Assembly: GCA_030654555.1 (NCBI GenBank)
Contig: JAURXG010000175.1
Location: 1 to 15,604, forward strand
Length of the DNA: 15,604 nt
DNA from: Aquabacterium sp.
GTDB lineage: Bacteria; Pseudomonadota; Gammaproteobacteria; Burkholderiales; Burkholderiaceae_C
Direction of reading: 5' to 3'
Below the pieces are notes generated by a model. It was not told the origin of the DNA. It saw only the letters and a program-made list of their open reading frames with translations, and ran no database searches. Positions 1 through 8,429 of this stretch are shown piece by piece. Each line of letters opens with the position of its first letter. Position 1 is the first letter of the stretch. The position numbers were made by a program, and so were the translations under genes.

Positions 1-1261
<1,261 letters not shown>

Positions 1262-1265
<4 letters not shown>

Positions 1266-2233
1266 GACTGCTCAAACCCCTGCTGCTGGCCACCCTGCTG
1301 GCTGCGCTGTCCTCGGCCACGCTGGCCCAGACGGCGGCCAGCTTTCCCAGCAAGCCGATGAAGGTGCTGGTGCCCTTCACCGCCGGCAGCGGCGCCGACT
1401 CGTCGTCGCGCTTCTACGGCGAGCAGCTGGGCAAGCTGTTCAACCAGACGGTGACGGTCGAGAACCGCCCCGGCGGCAGCGGCGTGGTGGCGGTGCAGGC
1501 CACGCGCCAGGCGCCGGCCGACGGCCACACCATCCTGATGGGCAGCAATTCGCCCGCGGTGGTCAACGCCATCACGATCAAGAACCTGCCCTACGACCCG
1601 TTCAAGGACCTGCGCCCGCTGTACGGCATCGCCATCAGCCCGGTGGCCTTCACCGTCAAGGCCGACTCGCCCTACAAGACGGTGGGCGACCTGGTGGCCG
1701 CCGCCAAGAAGGAGAACCGCCCGCTGCAGCTGGGCAACTACTCGGCCGGCTACCAGCTGGTGGCGGCCTGGCTGGGCACCGCCAGCGGCCTGCCGGTGAC
1801 GCACATCCCCTACAAGGGCGGCGCGCAGATGCTGACCGACGTGGTGGGCGGCTCGCTGGAGGTGGGCGTGATCGACTTCACCGGCACCATCGAGCTGCTC
1901 AAGGGCGGGCGCCTGCGCGTGCTGGCCATCACCGCCGGCCAGCGTGAAGCCAAGTTTCCCGACATCCCGACGATGAAGGAGAGTGGCTTCCCCGACTTCG
2001 AGACCGCCGTGTGGTCGGCCTTCTTCGTGCGCGCCGAAACGCCCGACGACGTGGTCGACAAGCTCGCCGCCGCGATGCAGAAGATCATGACCTCGGACGC
2101 GGGCAAGGCCTACCACGCCACGCTGCCGTCGGCCGCGATGATGATGGGGCCGAAGGCGCTGGGCGAGTTCCAGCTGCGCGAGTACCAGCGCTTCAAGCGC
2201 GTGGCCGACACCGCCGGCATCAAACCCGAGTGA
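1262..2233 (+). CDS. Bug/TctC-family tripartite tricarboxylate transporter substrate-binding protein
   Basis: This 323-residue protein is a periplasmic binding protein of the Bug (TctC-like) family, which captures carboxylates or other small polar ligands. Residues 1-22 form a Sec signal peptide (MRLLK, then a Leu/Ala core) with a probable cut after ATLA. The mature part carries family signatures: KVLVPFTAGSGAD, a VENRPGGSG block, a PADGHTILMG stretch and HIPYKGGAQ. A GGAG sequence about 9 bases before the ATG, plus the 4-base overlap with the CoA-transferase, fixes the start. No TctA/TctB membrane partner is visible, so it may be one of the orphan Bug proteins common in Burkholderiales. Pairing with a CoA-transferase suggests uptake and activation of the same acid, which is inference. 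Confidence 0.93.
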
Positions 2234-2239
2234 CCCAGC

Positions 2240-2319
2240 CCCCCCCGCAGCGGCCTGCGGCCGCCTCCCCCCCAGGGGGGCGACGCCAGCGGACCGGCAA
2301 AGCCGGCTCCGCGGCGTCT
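2240..2319 (+). repeat. Family 1 structured repeat, copy 1
   Basis: This GC-rich element matches the reverse complement of 6987-7065 with only scattered differences. It holds three successive hairpins: GCGGCC/GGCCGC with loop TGC (2250-2264), a C7-A-G6 block (2267-2280), and CCGGC/GCCGG with loop AAA (2294-2306). A run of eight C lies at 2239-2246. It fills the gap between the binding-protein stop (2233) and the probable regulator start (2329). There is no T tract, so it is not a typical intrinsic terminator. A role in transcript processing or stability is possible but not shown. Confidence 0.82.
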
Positions 2320-2328
2320 GCTGGCAGC

Positions 2329-2958
2329 GTGGCCGCAGCAGCAGCGCAGTCGCCACGCCGCACCCAGGCCGCGCGGCGCGAAGAGGCCGAGCAGCGCCTG
2401 CTGGAAGCGGCGCTGGAGATCGTGGCCAAGCGCGGCTCGGTGCGCATGACGCTGGCCGAGGTGGGCGAGGCGGCCGGCTACAGCCGCGGCCTGCCGGCGC
2501 ACCGCTTCGGCAGCAAGGCCGGGCTGGTGCATGCGCTGGCCGGCTACATCGGCGAGCGCTTCGGCCAGCAGCGCAAGCAGGGCCCGGCGCTCAAGCCCGG
2601 CCTGGAGTCCGTGCTGGGCAACATCCACTTCTACTTCAGCCGCAAGGGAGAGGCCTTCACCGCCACCCGCGCGCTGCTGGTGATGATGACCGAGAGCTGC
2701 ATGGAGCCCACCTCCGAGCTGCGCGACGAGGTGGCGGCCTACAACCGCGATGCGCTGGCCTGGTTCGAGCAGCACATCCGCATCGGCATCGAGCAGGGCG
2801 AGATCGCCGCCGACACCGACCCCGCCGTCTCGGCGGTGATCCTGCTGGGCGCGATGCGCGGCGTGATGCTGCAGTGGCTGGTCGACGACCGCATCAAGCT
2901 GGTGGCCGTGCGCGACCGCCTGCTGCAGATCGCCGAGCAGGTGCTGCGGCGGCGTTAG
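2329..2958 (+). CDS. TetR/AcrR-family transcriptional regulator
   Basis: This is a DNA-binding repressor-type protein. The N-terminal helix-turn-helix is clear: RREEAEQRLLEAALEIVAKRG, then MTLAEVGEAAGYSRGLPAHRFGSKAGLVHAL. The C-terminal helical ligand and dimer domain is too variable to name the effector. The start is uncertain. GTG2329 gives 209 residues, usual for the family, and lies just after the repeat. GTG2230 overlaps the previous stop (GTGA) and would give 242 residues, but its first part would be translated repeat rich in Pro, Ala and Gly. Neither start has a good Shine-Dalgarno sequence. The gene follows the CoA-transferase/binding-protein pair and converges on the gentisate operon, so it could control either; the sequence does not decide. 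Confidence 0.85.
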   Translation: MAAAAAQSPRRTQAARREEAEQRLLEAALEIVAKRGSVRMTLAEVGEAAGYSRGLPAHRFGSKAGLVHALAGYIGERFGQQRKQGPALKPGLESVLGNIHFYFSRKGEAFTATRALLVMMTESCMEPTSELRDEVAAYNRDALAWFEQHIRIGIEQGEIAADTDPAVSAVILLGAMRGVMLQWLVDDRIKLVAVRDRLLQIAEQVLRRR

Positions 2959-3010
2959 CCCCGGGGCAGGCTGCCCTGGCCCTCGGGCCCAGGCCCTGCG
3001 GGCCGTGTGC
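2959..3010. other. Convergent intergenic gap with imperfect hairpin
   Basis: This short gap lies between the regulator (+) and the maleylpyruvate isomerase gene (-). It holds an imperfect GC hairpin around CTGGCCC/GGGCCCAG without a T run. It may act as a weak bidirectional stop; the evidence is structural only. Confidence 0.3.
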
Positions 3011-3655
3011 TCAGGCCGCGTCGGGCTGCACCGCCGGCGCCGCATCGCGAAAGGCGGCCAGCCGCGCGCAGGCAGCGTCGACCGCGCCGATCAGCGGCCA
3101 GCGGCTGAGGTCGACCTGGAAGCGACGTGCGCTCTCGACCTGCGGCACCAGGTAGACGTCGGCCAGCGTCGGCGTGTGGCCGAAGCAGAAGTCGCCCCGC
3201 TGCGCATCGGCGGCCAGCAGGGCCTCGATGGCGTCGAAGCCGGCGACGATCCAGGTCGTGCACCAGCGCTGGACGGCCGCCTCGTCGGCGCCGAAGTCAT
3301 GGCGCAGCGCTTCCAGGATGCGCCGGTTGTTGACCGGGTGGATGTCGCAGCCGACGATGGCCGCCAGTGCGCGCACCCGGGCGCGGCCAGCCGGGTCCGT
3401 CGGCAGCAGCGGCGGCTGGGGGTGGCGCTCTTCCAGCCATTCGATGATGGCCGGCGACTGGATCAGCAGGCCGTCGTCGCCGTCGGTCTGCAGCGCCGGC
3501 ACCAGGCCTTGCGGATGGACCGCCTTGTAGGCGGCGCCCAGGTGCTGCTCGCGGCGCAGGTCGACCGCCTCGTAGTCGCAGGCCAGGCCCTTGAGCTGGA
3601 GCGCGATGCGCAGCCGGTGCGAGGTACCGCTGCGGAAAAAGCTGTAGAGCTTCAT
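3011..3655 (-). CDS. nagL: Glutathione-dependent maleylpyruvate isomerase (zeta-class GST fold)
   Basis: This 214-residue cytoplasmic enzyme isomerises maleylpyruvate to fumarylpyruvate with glutathione, step three of the gentisate route. The thioredoxin-like N-terminal domain shows SGTSHRLRIALQLKG (residues 9-23) with the Ser/Arg active-site region. The glutathione-binding QSPAIIEWLEERHP follows at 66-79. The helical C-terminal domain carries VGCDIHPVNNRRILE and TLADVYLVPQVESARRFQVDL. These features and the C-terminus resemble NagL of Ralstonia as I recall it. Maleylacetoacetate isomerase (MaiA) is the close alternative, but gentisate dioxygenase and fumarylpyruvate hydrolase in the same operon favour maleylpyruvate. 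The ATG has AGGA about 7 bases upstream and lies 34 bases after the transporter stop, making this the last gene of the operon. Confidence 0.9.
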   Translation of the reverse strand: MKLYSFFRSGTSHRLRIALQLKGLACDYEAVDLRREQHLGAAYKAVHPQGLVPALQTDGDDGLLIQSPAIIEWLEERHPQPPLLPTDPAGRARVRALAAIVGCDIHPVNNRRILEALRHDFGADEAAVQRWCTTWIVAGFDAIEALLAADAQRGDFCFGHTPTLADVYLVPQVESARRFQVDLSRWPLIGAVDAACARLAAFRDAAPAVQPDAA

Positions 3656-3689
3656 GACGCGTCCTGTGTCCCGGATGCCGGCCGCCGCA

Positions 3690-5084
3690 TCAGGCCGCGC
3701 GCCGCAGTGGCGCCATCGGGGCGGCGGCAGGCGCCGGCTGGGGCTGGGGCTGGGGCTGGCCGCGCTGCTCGATCTGGGCGCGCGCCATCGGCACCAGCAG
3801 CGTCAGCAGCATGCCCAGCAGTCCCAGGCCCGCCAGCACGTAGAAGATCGCGTCCAGCACGAAGCCCGCACCGATCATCGTGCTGCCCAGCATCGGCCCG
3901 CCGATGCCGCCGAGGCGGCCGAAGCCGGCACACCAGGCCACGCCGGCCGCGCGCACGTTGGTGCGGTAGTAGTTGGCGACGAAGCCGTAGATCAGCGTCT
4001 GTGTGCCGCTGGTGCCCAGGCCGACGACCGCGACGATGGCCAGCAACCCGGCCAGCGGGAAACCCAGCGTCAGCAGCACCAACGCCACGGCGCCGGTGGC
4101 GAAGCAGGCGGCGACGACCGGCTTGGGGCCGAAGTGGTCGGCGGCGCGCGACGCCGCCAGCGCGCCGAACAGCGAGCCGCCGTTGAGCACCGCCAGGAAC
4201 GACAGCGAGCCCTTCGCGTTGAAGCCGGCGCGCAACATGATCTCGGGCAGCCAGGTGTTGAGCGAGTACACCAGCATCAGCCCGGTGGCGCTCATCAGCC
4301 CGAGCACGACCGTCGGCAACAGGTAGTGGCTGCTGAACAGCCCGGCAAATCCGACCTTGCCCGTGCCCGCCGGGAGGTTGGCCTGCAGGCTGGCGGGCAC
4401 CGCTTCGGGCATCGGCACGCCGGTGCGCTCGGACATCGCACGGGCCTCGTCCATCCGGCCACGCGACACCAGCCAGGCGATCGACTCCGGCATCTTGAAG
4501 TACGCGAGCGGCAGCAGCGTGACGATGGGCAGCGCGCCGATCCAGAACATGCCGCGCCAGCCGATGTGCTGCATCAGCAGGATCGCGAGCACGGCGGCCA
4601 GCAGGCTGCCGAGCGGGATGCCGCCGTTGGTGATCGCGTTGATCGTGTTCTTCCGGCCTGGCGGCGCGTATTCCGAGACCAGCGCCGCCGTCGTGGCAAG
4701 CAGCGCACCGATGCCCAGGCCGGTGCCGAAGCGCAGCCAGCCGAAGGCGGCCGATGTCGTCGCCATGGCCGTCAACGCCATCCCCACCGAGAACCAGGCG
4801 TAGGCGATGAGCATCACCTTGCGGCGGCCGAGCATGTCGCCGACCAGGCCGGCGAGCAGGGCCCCGACCATCACGCCGACCAGCGCATAGCTGCCCAGCA
4901 ACCCGGCGATGGCCGGGGTGACGTGGCCGATGTGCGACGGATCGCGCAGAAAGGTCGAGACGACCGCGCCGTAGACCACCAGGTCGTAGCCGTCGAAGAT
5001 GAGTCCGACCGTGGCCAGCGCCACGACCCAGATCACGGTGCGCAGGCGCCGGGCTTCGGCGCTGGGCGGATGTTTCGATGTCAT
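3690..5084 (-). CDS. Aromatic acid:H+ symporter (AAHS family MFS transporter), probable 3-hydroxybenzoate or gentisate importer
   Basis: This 464-residue protein is a twelve-helix inner-membrane transporter of the major facilitator superfamily. Helix 1 contains DGYDLVVYG, matching the conserved acidic DGxD pattern of aromatic acid:H+ symporters (PcaK, BenK, GenK, MhbT). The loop 2-3 signature is GDMLGRRKVML. A central cytoplasmic loop (about residues 205-250) separates two six-helix halves. The C-terminal tail is unusual for its alternating Pro/Gln run (QPQPQPQP) followed by Ala/Pro, probably a disordered cytoplasmic end. GGGGAG about 8 bases before the ATG supports the start, and the gene begins 33 bases after the fumarylpyruvate hydrolase stop. 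The substrate is inferred from the operon: 3-hydroxybenzoate or gentisate. Confidence 0.9.
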   Translation of the reverse strand: MTSKHPPSAEARRLRTVIWVVALATVGLIFDGYDLVVYGAVVSTFLRDPSHIGHVTPAIAGLLGSYALVGVMVGALLAGLVGDMLGRRKVMLIAYAWFSVGMALTAMATTSAAFGWLRFGTGLGIGALLATTAALVSEYAPPGRKNTINAITNGGIPLGSLLAAVLAILLMQHIGWRGMFWIGALPIVTLLPLAYFKMPESIAWLVSRGRMDEARAMSERTGVPMPEAVPASLQANLPAGTGKVGFAGLFSSHYLLPTVVLGLMSATGLMLVYSLNTWLPEIMLRAGFNAKGSLSFLAVLNGGSLFGALAASRAADHFGPKPVVAACFATGAVALVLLTLGFPLAGLLAIVAVVGLGTSGTQTLIYGFVANYYRTNVRAAGVAWCAGFGRLGGIGGPMLGSTMIGAGFVLDAIFYVLAGLGLLGMLLTLLVPMARAQIEQRGQPQPQPQPAPAAAPMAPLRRAA

Positions 5085-5117
5085 GTCTTGTCTCCCCGAT
5101 GCGGCGCTGTGCGGTGC

Positions 5118-5819
5118 TTACTCGGCGGCGCCGACCTGCAGCACGACCTCGCCCACGCCAGCCACATGGCCGGTGATGTGGTCGCCCGACAGCACCGCGC
5201 CCACGCCTTCGGGGGTGCCGGTGTAGATCAGGTCGCCGGGCTGCAGGTGGTAGAACAGCGACAGGTCGGCGATGATTTCGCGGATGTTCCAGATCAGCTT
5301 GTCGACGTTGGACTGCTGCCGGGTCACCCCGTTGACGGCCAGCGTGATCTCGCCCTGCTCGATCACCACGCCGGGCATCGGCACGATCTCGCTGCACACC
5401 GACGACTGCTCCACGTCCTTGCCCAGGTCCCAGGGGCGGCCCTTGTCACGTGCCACCAGTTGCAGGTCGCGACGGGTCATGTCCAGGCCGGCGGCATAGC
5501 CGTAGATGATCTGGTGCGCGTCCTCGGCCTTGACGCGAAAGCCGGGTGCACCGATCGCCACCACCAGTTCCATCTCGAAGTGGAAGTTCCTGGTCTCGGG
5601 CGGGTAGGCCACGGTGGCACCCGATGCGGTCAGTGTCTGCGGCGCCTTGGTGAAATAGAACGGCCGCTCGACCGACTTGTCCACCGGCTTGCCCATCTCC
5701 ACCGCATGCGCGTGGTAGTTGCGGCCGACGAAGAACAGGCGGTTGATCGGCAGGCGCTCGGCCTTGCCGCGCACGGGCAGCGATTGAACGGCGGGCGGGT
5801 TCCAGAGGTAGGTGGTCAT
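5118..5819 (-). CDS. nagK: Fumarylpyruvate hydrolase (FAH superfamily)
   Basis: This 233-residue cytoplasmic enzyme cleaves fumarylpyruvate to fumarate and pyruvate, the last gentisate step. It shows the single FAH domain. FVGRNYHAHAVEMG (residues 30-43) holds the likely catalytic His. HFEMELVVAIG supplies metal ligands E82 and E84, and AGLDMTRRDLQ supplies D113. LQPGDLIYTGTPEGVGAV is the C-terminal signature. The frame stays open upstream to 6101 but overlaps the dioxygenase gene there. The start is set at ATG 5819 because the family N-terminus begins there, with AAGGA about 8 bases ahead. The short length and the operon argue against fumarylacetoacetase proper. Confidence 0.92.
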   Translation of the reverse strand: MTTYLWNPPAVQSLPVRGKAERLPINRLFFVGRNYHAHAVEMGKPVDKSVERPFYFTKAPQTLTASGATVAYPPETRNFHFEMELVVAIGAPGFRVKAEDAHQIIYGYAAGLDMTRRDLQLVARDKGRPWDLGKDVEQSSVCSEIVPMPGVVIEQGEITLAVNGVTRQQSNVDKLIWNIREIIADLSLFYHLQPGDLIYTGTPEGVGAVLSGDHITGHVAGVGEVVLQVGAAE

Positions 5820-5907
5820 GACAGATCCTTGTGTGCAGGCAATGGCGTAGCGGGACGGCCCGCGGGCCGCCCGGTTTTCAGGCGGGAGATTCAGGTGGGC
5901 GAAGCGG
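5820..5907 (-). other. Intra-operon spacer with GC hairpin
   Basis: This spacer separates gentisate dioxygenase from fumarylpyruvate hydrolase. It has an imperfect GC-rich dyad near 5850-5875. No T tract follows it in the direction of operon transcription, so it is unlikely to be a strong terminator. The rest is the ribosome binding region of the downstream gene. Confidence 0.35.
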
Positions 5908-6957
5908 CTACTGGCCGCCTGCCTCGCGCACTTCGTAGACGCCCAGCTTGCGGTGCAGCGGCGCCTCGTCGGCGATGAAGACGAAACACGGCGCGGTGGC
6001 CGACGCGTTGCGCAGCGTGATCGGCGTGTAGCCGGGTGCGCAGCAGGTGTCGGCCTCGGCCAGCGTGAAGCGCTGCTCCTCGATGGCCACCTCGACGCCA
6101 CCCTCGATCAGGTGGAACACCGACGCGGGCGAACGCGCCGGCAACTGCAGCGTCTGGCCCGGGCGCAGCATCAGCGCATAGAAGCCGAGGATGTTCTGGG
6201 CATCGGCGCCGGTCTCGGGGTTGACGTAAGTGATCTGCACCGCCTCCAGGTCGGGGCGGTCGGTGGCCAGTGCCTCGAGTGCGGCGCGCGCCTGCGCCCA
6301 GGGATAACGCAGCATCGGGTAGGCCTTGCCCGAGCGGTGAAACACCGGCGTGGGCACCATGCCGCCACCCAGGTAGGCGCGGTCGCCGCGGCCGGGCAGC
6401 TGGGTCTGGCGCTGGCCGTTGACGTGGTAGCTGGCCTCCATGTAGTAGACCAGCGGCAGGTCCAGCACGTCGAGCCACACCACCGGCTGGTTGCCGTCGT
6501 GGCCATGCTCGTGCCACAGGCCGGTGGGCGTGAGGATCAGGTCACCACGCGACATCGGGCACCTCTCGCCGTCCACCGTGGTCCAGGCGCCCTCGCCCTC
6601 GACCACCATGCGCACGGCGTTGGGCGTGTGGCGGTGCGACGGCGCCCACTCGCCGGGCAGCAGCAGCTGCATGCCCAGGTACATCGCGGCGCTGGCCTTC
6701 ATGTTCTCGAGGCCGTGGCCGGGGTTGGCCAGCACCAGCACGCGGCGCTCGGCCTTCTCGATGGGCGTCAGCTCGCCGGCCTTCAGCAGCAGCGGCTTCA
6801 ATGCCCGGTAGGACCAGAACGTGGCGCGCGTATTCGGCCGCGGCTTGCCCGGCGGCAGCACCGCGCGCAGGCTGGGCCACAACGGCACCAGGTTCAGCGC
6901 CTTCAGCTCAGCCAGGTAGTCGGCGGGCAGGTCTTCGAGTCGTCCGAGGTCATGCAT
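5908..6957 (-). CDS. nagI: Gentisate 1,2-dioxygenase
   Basis: This ring-cleaving Fe(II) bicupin opens gentisate to maleylpyruvate in the cytoplasm. With ATG 6957 as start it is 349 residues, typical for the family. The N-terminal cupin motif APSHRHTPNAVRMVVEGEG carries the two close His iron ligands (H108, H110), and GLWHEHGHD supplies the third (H149). These correspond in pattern to the three His of characterised gentisate/salicylate dioxygenases. The second cupin (SVFHLIEGGVEVAIEEQRF) lacks the metal triad, as expected. An in-frame TTG at 6960 sits directly before the ATG. The ATG is preferred because GGAG lies 7 bases ahead of it but only 4 ahead of the TTG. The gene follows the hydroxylase after a 90-base spacer mostly filled by a structured repeat. 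Confidence 0.94.
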   Translation of the reverse strand: MHDLGRLEDLPADYLAELKALNLVPLWPSLRAVLPPGKPRPNTRATFWSYRALKPLLLKAGELTPIEKAERRVLVLANPGHGLENMKASAAMYLGMQLLLPGEWAPSHRHTPNAVRMVVEGEGAWTTVDGERCPMSRGDLILTPTGLWHEHGHDGNQPVVWLDVLDLPLVYYMEASYHVNGQRQTQLPGRGDRAYLGGGMVPTPVFHRSGKAYPMLRYPWAQARAALEALATDRPDLEAVQITYVNPETGADAQNILGFYALMLRPGQTLQLPARSPASVFHLIEGGVEVAIEEQRFTLAEADTCCAPGYTPITLRNASATAPCFVFIADEAPLHRKLGVYEVREAGGQ

Positions 6958-6986
6958 CAAAGTGCTCCGATGAAGTTCAGCAAGCG

Positions 6987-7065
6987 CACGCCGCGGATCC
7001 GGCTCTGCCGGGCCGCTGGGGTGGCCCCCTTGAGGGGGAGGCGGCCGTCAGGCCGCATCGGGGGT
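6987..7065 (-). repeat. Family 1 structured repeat, copy 2, overlapping the 3' end of the hydroxylase gene
   Basis: This is the inverted partner of 2240-2319. The same three hairpins are present: GCGGCC/GGCCGC (7041-7056, four-base loop), CCCCCT/AGGGGG (7025-7038), and CCGGC/GCCGG with loop TCT (6999-7011). Stems are kept and loops differ between copies, which suggests the fold matters or that the repeat spreads as a structured unit. The hydroxylase TGA (7048-7050) lies in the loop of the first hairpin. The element occupies most of the spacer before the dioxygenase gene. Confidence 0.82.
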
Positions 7066-8268
7066 GAGACAGTTATTGACGTTCCAGCCGTACAGCCATT
7101 CCATCGCATCGTAGAAGCGCTCGGGCGTGCGGCCGCGCCAGAGGTCGTTGCGCACCAGCCGCTCCACGCCCTTGGCGTGGTAGATGCGGCCCATCTCGCG
7201 CGAGCTGAGCACGATGCGCGCGGTGCGCGACACGCGTGAGCGCTGGTACAGGTCCAGCGCTTTCGTCCAGTCGTTGGCATTGACGCGCAGCGCCTCGCCC
7301 AGCGTCACCGCGTCTTCCATCGCCATGCAGGCGCCCTGGGCCATGTACTGGGTGGTCGGGTGCGCGGCATCGCCCAGCAGCGTGACCCGGCCGTAGGTCC
7401 ACTGGCCTATCGGCTCGCGGTCGGCGGTGGCCCAGCGCTTCCAGCTCTTGGGCAGGTCGATCAGCTGGCGCGCCTTGGGGCAGATGCCCTGGAAGTAGCT
7501 CTGCACCTCCTCCTTGCTGCCTTCGGTGACGCCCCACTCTTCTTGCTGGCGGCTGTGGAAGGTGACCACCACGTTGTACTGCTCGCCGCCACGCAGCGGG
7601 TAGTGCACCAGGTGGCAGTTGGGGCCCACCCAGATGCTGGCGGCATTCCACTGCAGGTTTTCGGGGAAGTCCTTCTTGTCGACCACCGCGCGGTAGACCA
7701 CATGGCCGGTCACGCGCGCCGGATCACCGACGAACTGCTGGCGCACCACCGACTTCACGCCATCGGCGCCGATCAGCGCCTGGCCGCGGTGGGCCGTGCC
7801 CTGCTGGTCGAACACGGTGACGCCGCTGGCGTCCTGCTCGATGCGCTCGGCCCGGGTGGAGGTGAGGAACTCGACGCGGCCGGTCTCCTGCGCGCCCTCG
7901 AGCAGCGACAGGTGCACGTCGACCCGGTGGATCACCGCGTAGGGGTTGCCGAAGCGCTGGCGGAAGGCCTCGCCCGTCGGGATCTTGCCGACCTGGTACT
8001 CGTCCAGCGCGTCGTGCATCACCATGTAGTCGGTGTAGACGGCCCGGGCCCGGGCCTTGTCGCCGATGCCCAGTGCGTCGAAGGCATGGAAGGCGTTGGG
8101 GCCCAGCTGGATGCCGGCGCCGATCTCGCCGATCTCGGGCGCCTGCTCCAGCACCTTGACCCGGAAACCCTGGCGCACCAGCGCCAGCGCCGCAGCCAGC
8201 CCGCCGATGCCGCCACCGGCCACCAGGACCGGCAGGTCCGATGAAGTTGTCGACTGTGTTGCGTTCAT
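7048..8268 (-). CDS. nagX: FAD-dependent 3-hydroxybenzoate 6-hydroxylase
   Basis: This 406-residue class A flavoprotein monooxygenase is predicted to hydroxylate 3-hydroxybenzoate to gentisate using NAD(P)H and O2. It shows the N-terminal dinucleotide fold VAGGGIGGLAAALAL (residues 16-30) ending in the ribose-binding Glu of KVLEQAPEIGEIGAG. The DG motif follows as ALIGADGVKSVVR. The FAD motif is TLLGDAAHPTTQYMAQGACMAMEDA. The close spelling of this region to NagX/MhbM-type enzymes and the gentisate genes behind it support the substrate. Salicylate 1- or 5-hydroxylase of the same fold is the alternative. AGGGG lies 6 bases before the ATG. It is the first gene of the operon, and its last residues (PDAA) and stop are written by a repeat. 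Confidence 0.88.
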   Translation of the reverse strand: MNATQSTTSSDLPVLVAGGGIGGLAAALALVRQGFRVKVLEQAPEIGEIGAGIQLGPNAFHAFDALGIGDKARARAVYTDYMVMHDALDEYQVGKIPTGEAFRQRFGNPYAVIHRVDVHLSLLEGAQETGRVEFLTSTRAERIEQDASGVTVFDQQGTAHRGQALIGADGVKSVVRQQFVGDPARVTGHVVYRAVVDKKDFPENLQWNAASIWVGPNCHLVHYPLRGGEQYNVVVTFHSRQQEEWGVTEGSKEEVQSYFQGICPKARQLIDLPKSWKRWATADREPIGQWTYGRVTLLGDAAHPTTQYMAQGACMAMEDAVTLGEALRVNANDWTKALDLYQRSRVSRTARIVLSSREMGRIYHAKGVERLVRNDLWRGRTPERFYDAMEWLYGWNVNNCLTPDAA

Positions 8269-8289
8269 GTGCGCCCCTAAAGTTGCTTG

Positions 8290-8309
8290 CTGATGATCAG
8301 TGTGCTGAT
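8290..8309 (-). promoter_or_regulatory. Candidate operator: three CTGAT/ATCAG half-sites
   Basis: On the plus strand the order is CTGAT, one base, ATCAG, four bases, CTGAT. This makes two overlapping perfect 5-base dyads that share the central half-site. They lie just downstream of the predicted -10, across the probable transcription start of the gentisate operon, a usual place for a repressor. The protein is unknown; the TetR regulator at 2329-2958 is one candidate and none is adjacent. Confidence 0.5.
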
Positions 8310-8310
8310 A

Positions 8311-8338
8311 GTTTTACAGGAACTATGTTGCATGTCAA
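8311..8338 (-). promoter_or_regulatory. Sigma-70-type promoter of the 3-hydroxybenzoate/gentisate operon
   Basis: On the minus strand a perfect -35 TTGACA (8338-8333) is followed after 16 bases by TAAAAC (8316-8311), which matches four of six -10 positions. It points at the hydroxylase gene, about 40-45 bases from its ATG. The region is clearly more AT-rich than the coding DNA on either side. Confidence 0.6.
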
Positions 8339-8340
8339 CA
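8326..8340. promoter_or_regulatory. TGTTG-N5-CAACA dyad over the -35 element
   Basis: This is a perfect 5-base inverted repeat with a 5-base spacer, overlapping the predicted -35 of the gentisate operon. It is different in sequence from the CTGAT half-sites, so a second regulator could bind here. LysR-, MarR- and IclR-type factors are common in such clusters, but this is only inference. Confidence 0.4.
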
Positions 8341-8429
8341 GGCTTTTGGGGCTTGAACGCCGCCCGCACGACCACCGCCGCCACCGATGCCGATCGAGCA
8401 GGTCCTGCGCTGAGCGAAAATGCAGCCCG

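Noticed and set aside
2267..2306. Intrinsic terminator after the binding-protein gene
   Set aside because: The hairpins are strong but no T run follows, and the element is a repeat also found inside another operon.
3011..3025. Possible third copy of the family 1 repeat, because the isomerase also ends in PDAA-stop with nearly the same bases as the hydroxylase
   Set aside because: Nothing beyond the stop matches the repeat, and NagL proteins as I recall them end in a similar PDxA, so the likeness is probably ancestral coding sequence.
3652..5397. 581-codon minus-strand frame and the 774-codon plus-strand frame at 3654-5978
   Set aside because: Both are GC-rich shadows of the transporter, hydrolase and dioxygenase genes. 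Composition is Arg/Ala/Gln/His-rich without domains.
5820..6101. N-terminal extension of fumarylpyruvate hydrolase from an upstream start at 6101
   Set aside because: It would overlap the dioxygenase gene and adds Arg/Ser-rich residues unlike the family. ATG 5819 has a good ribosome site.
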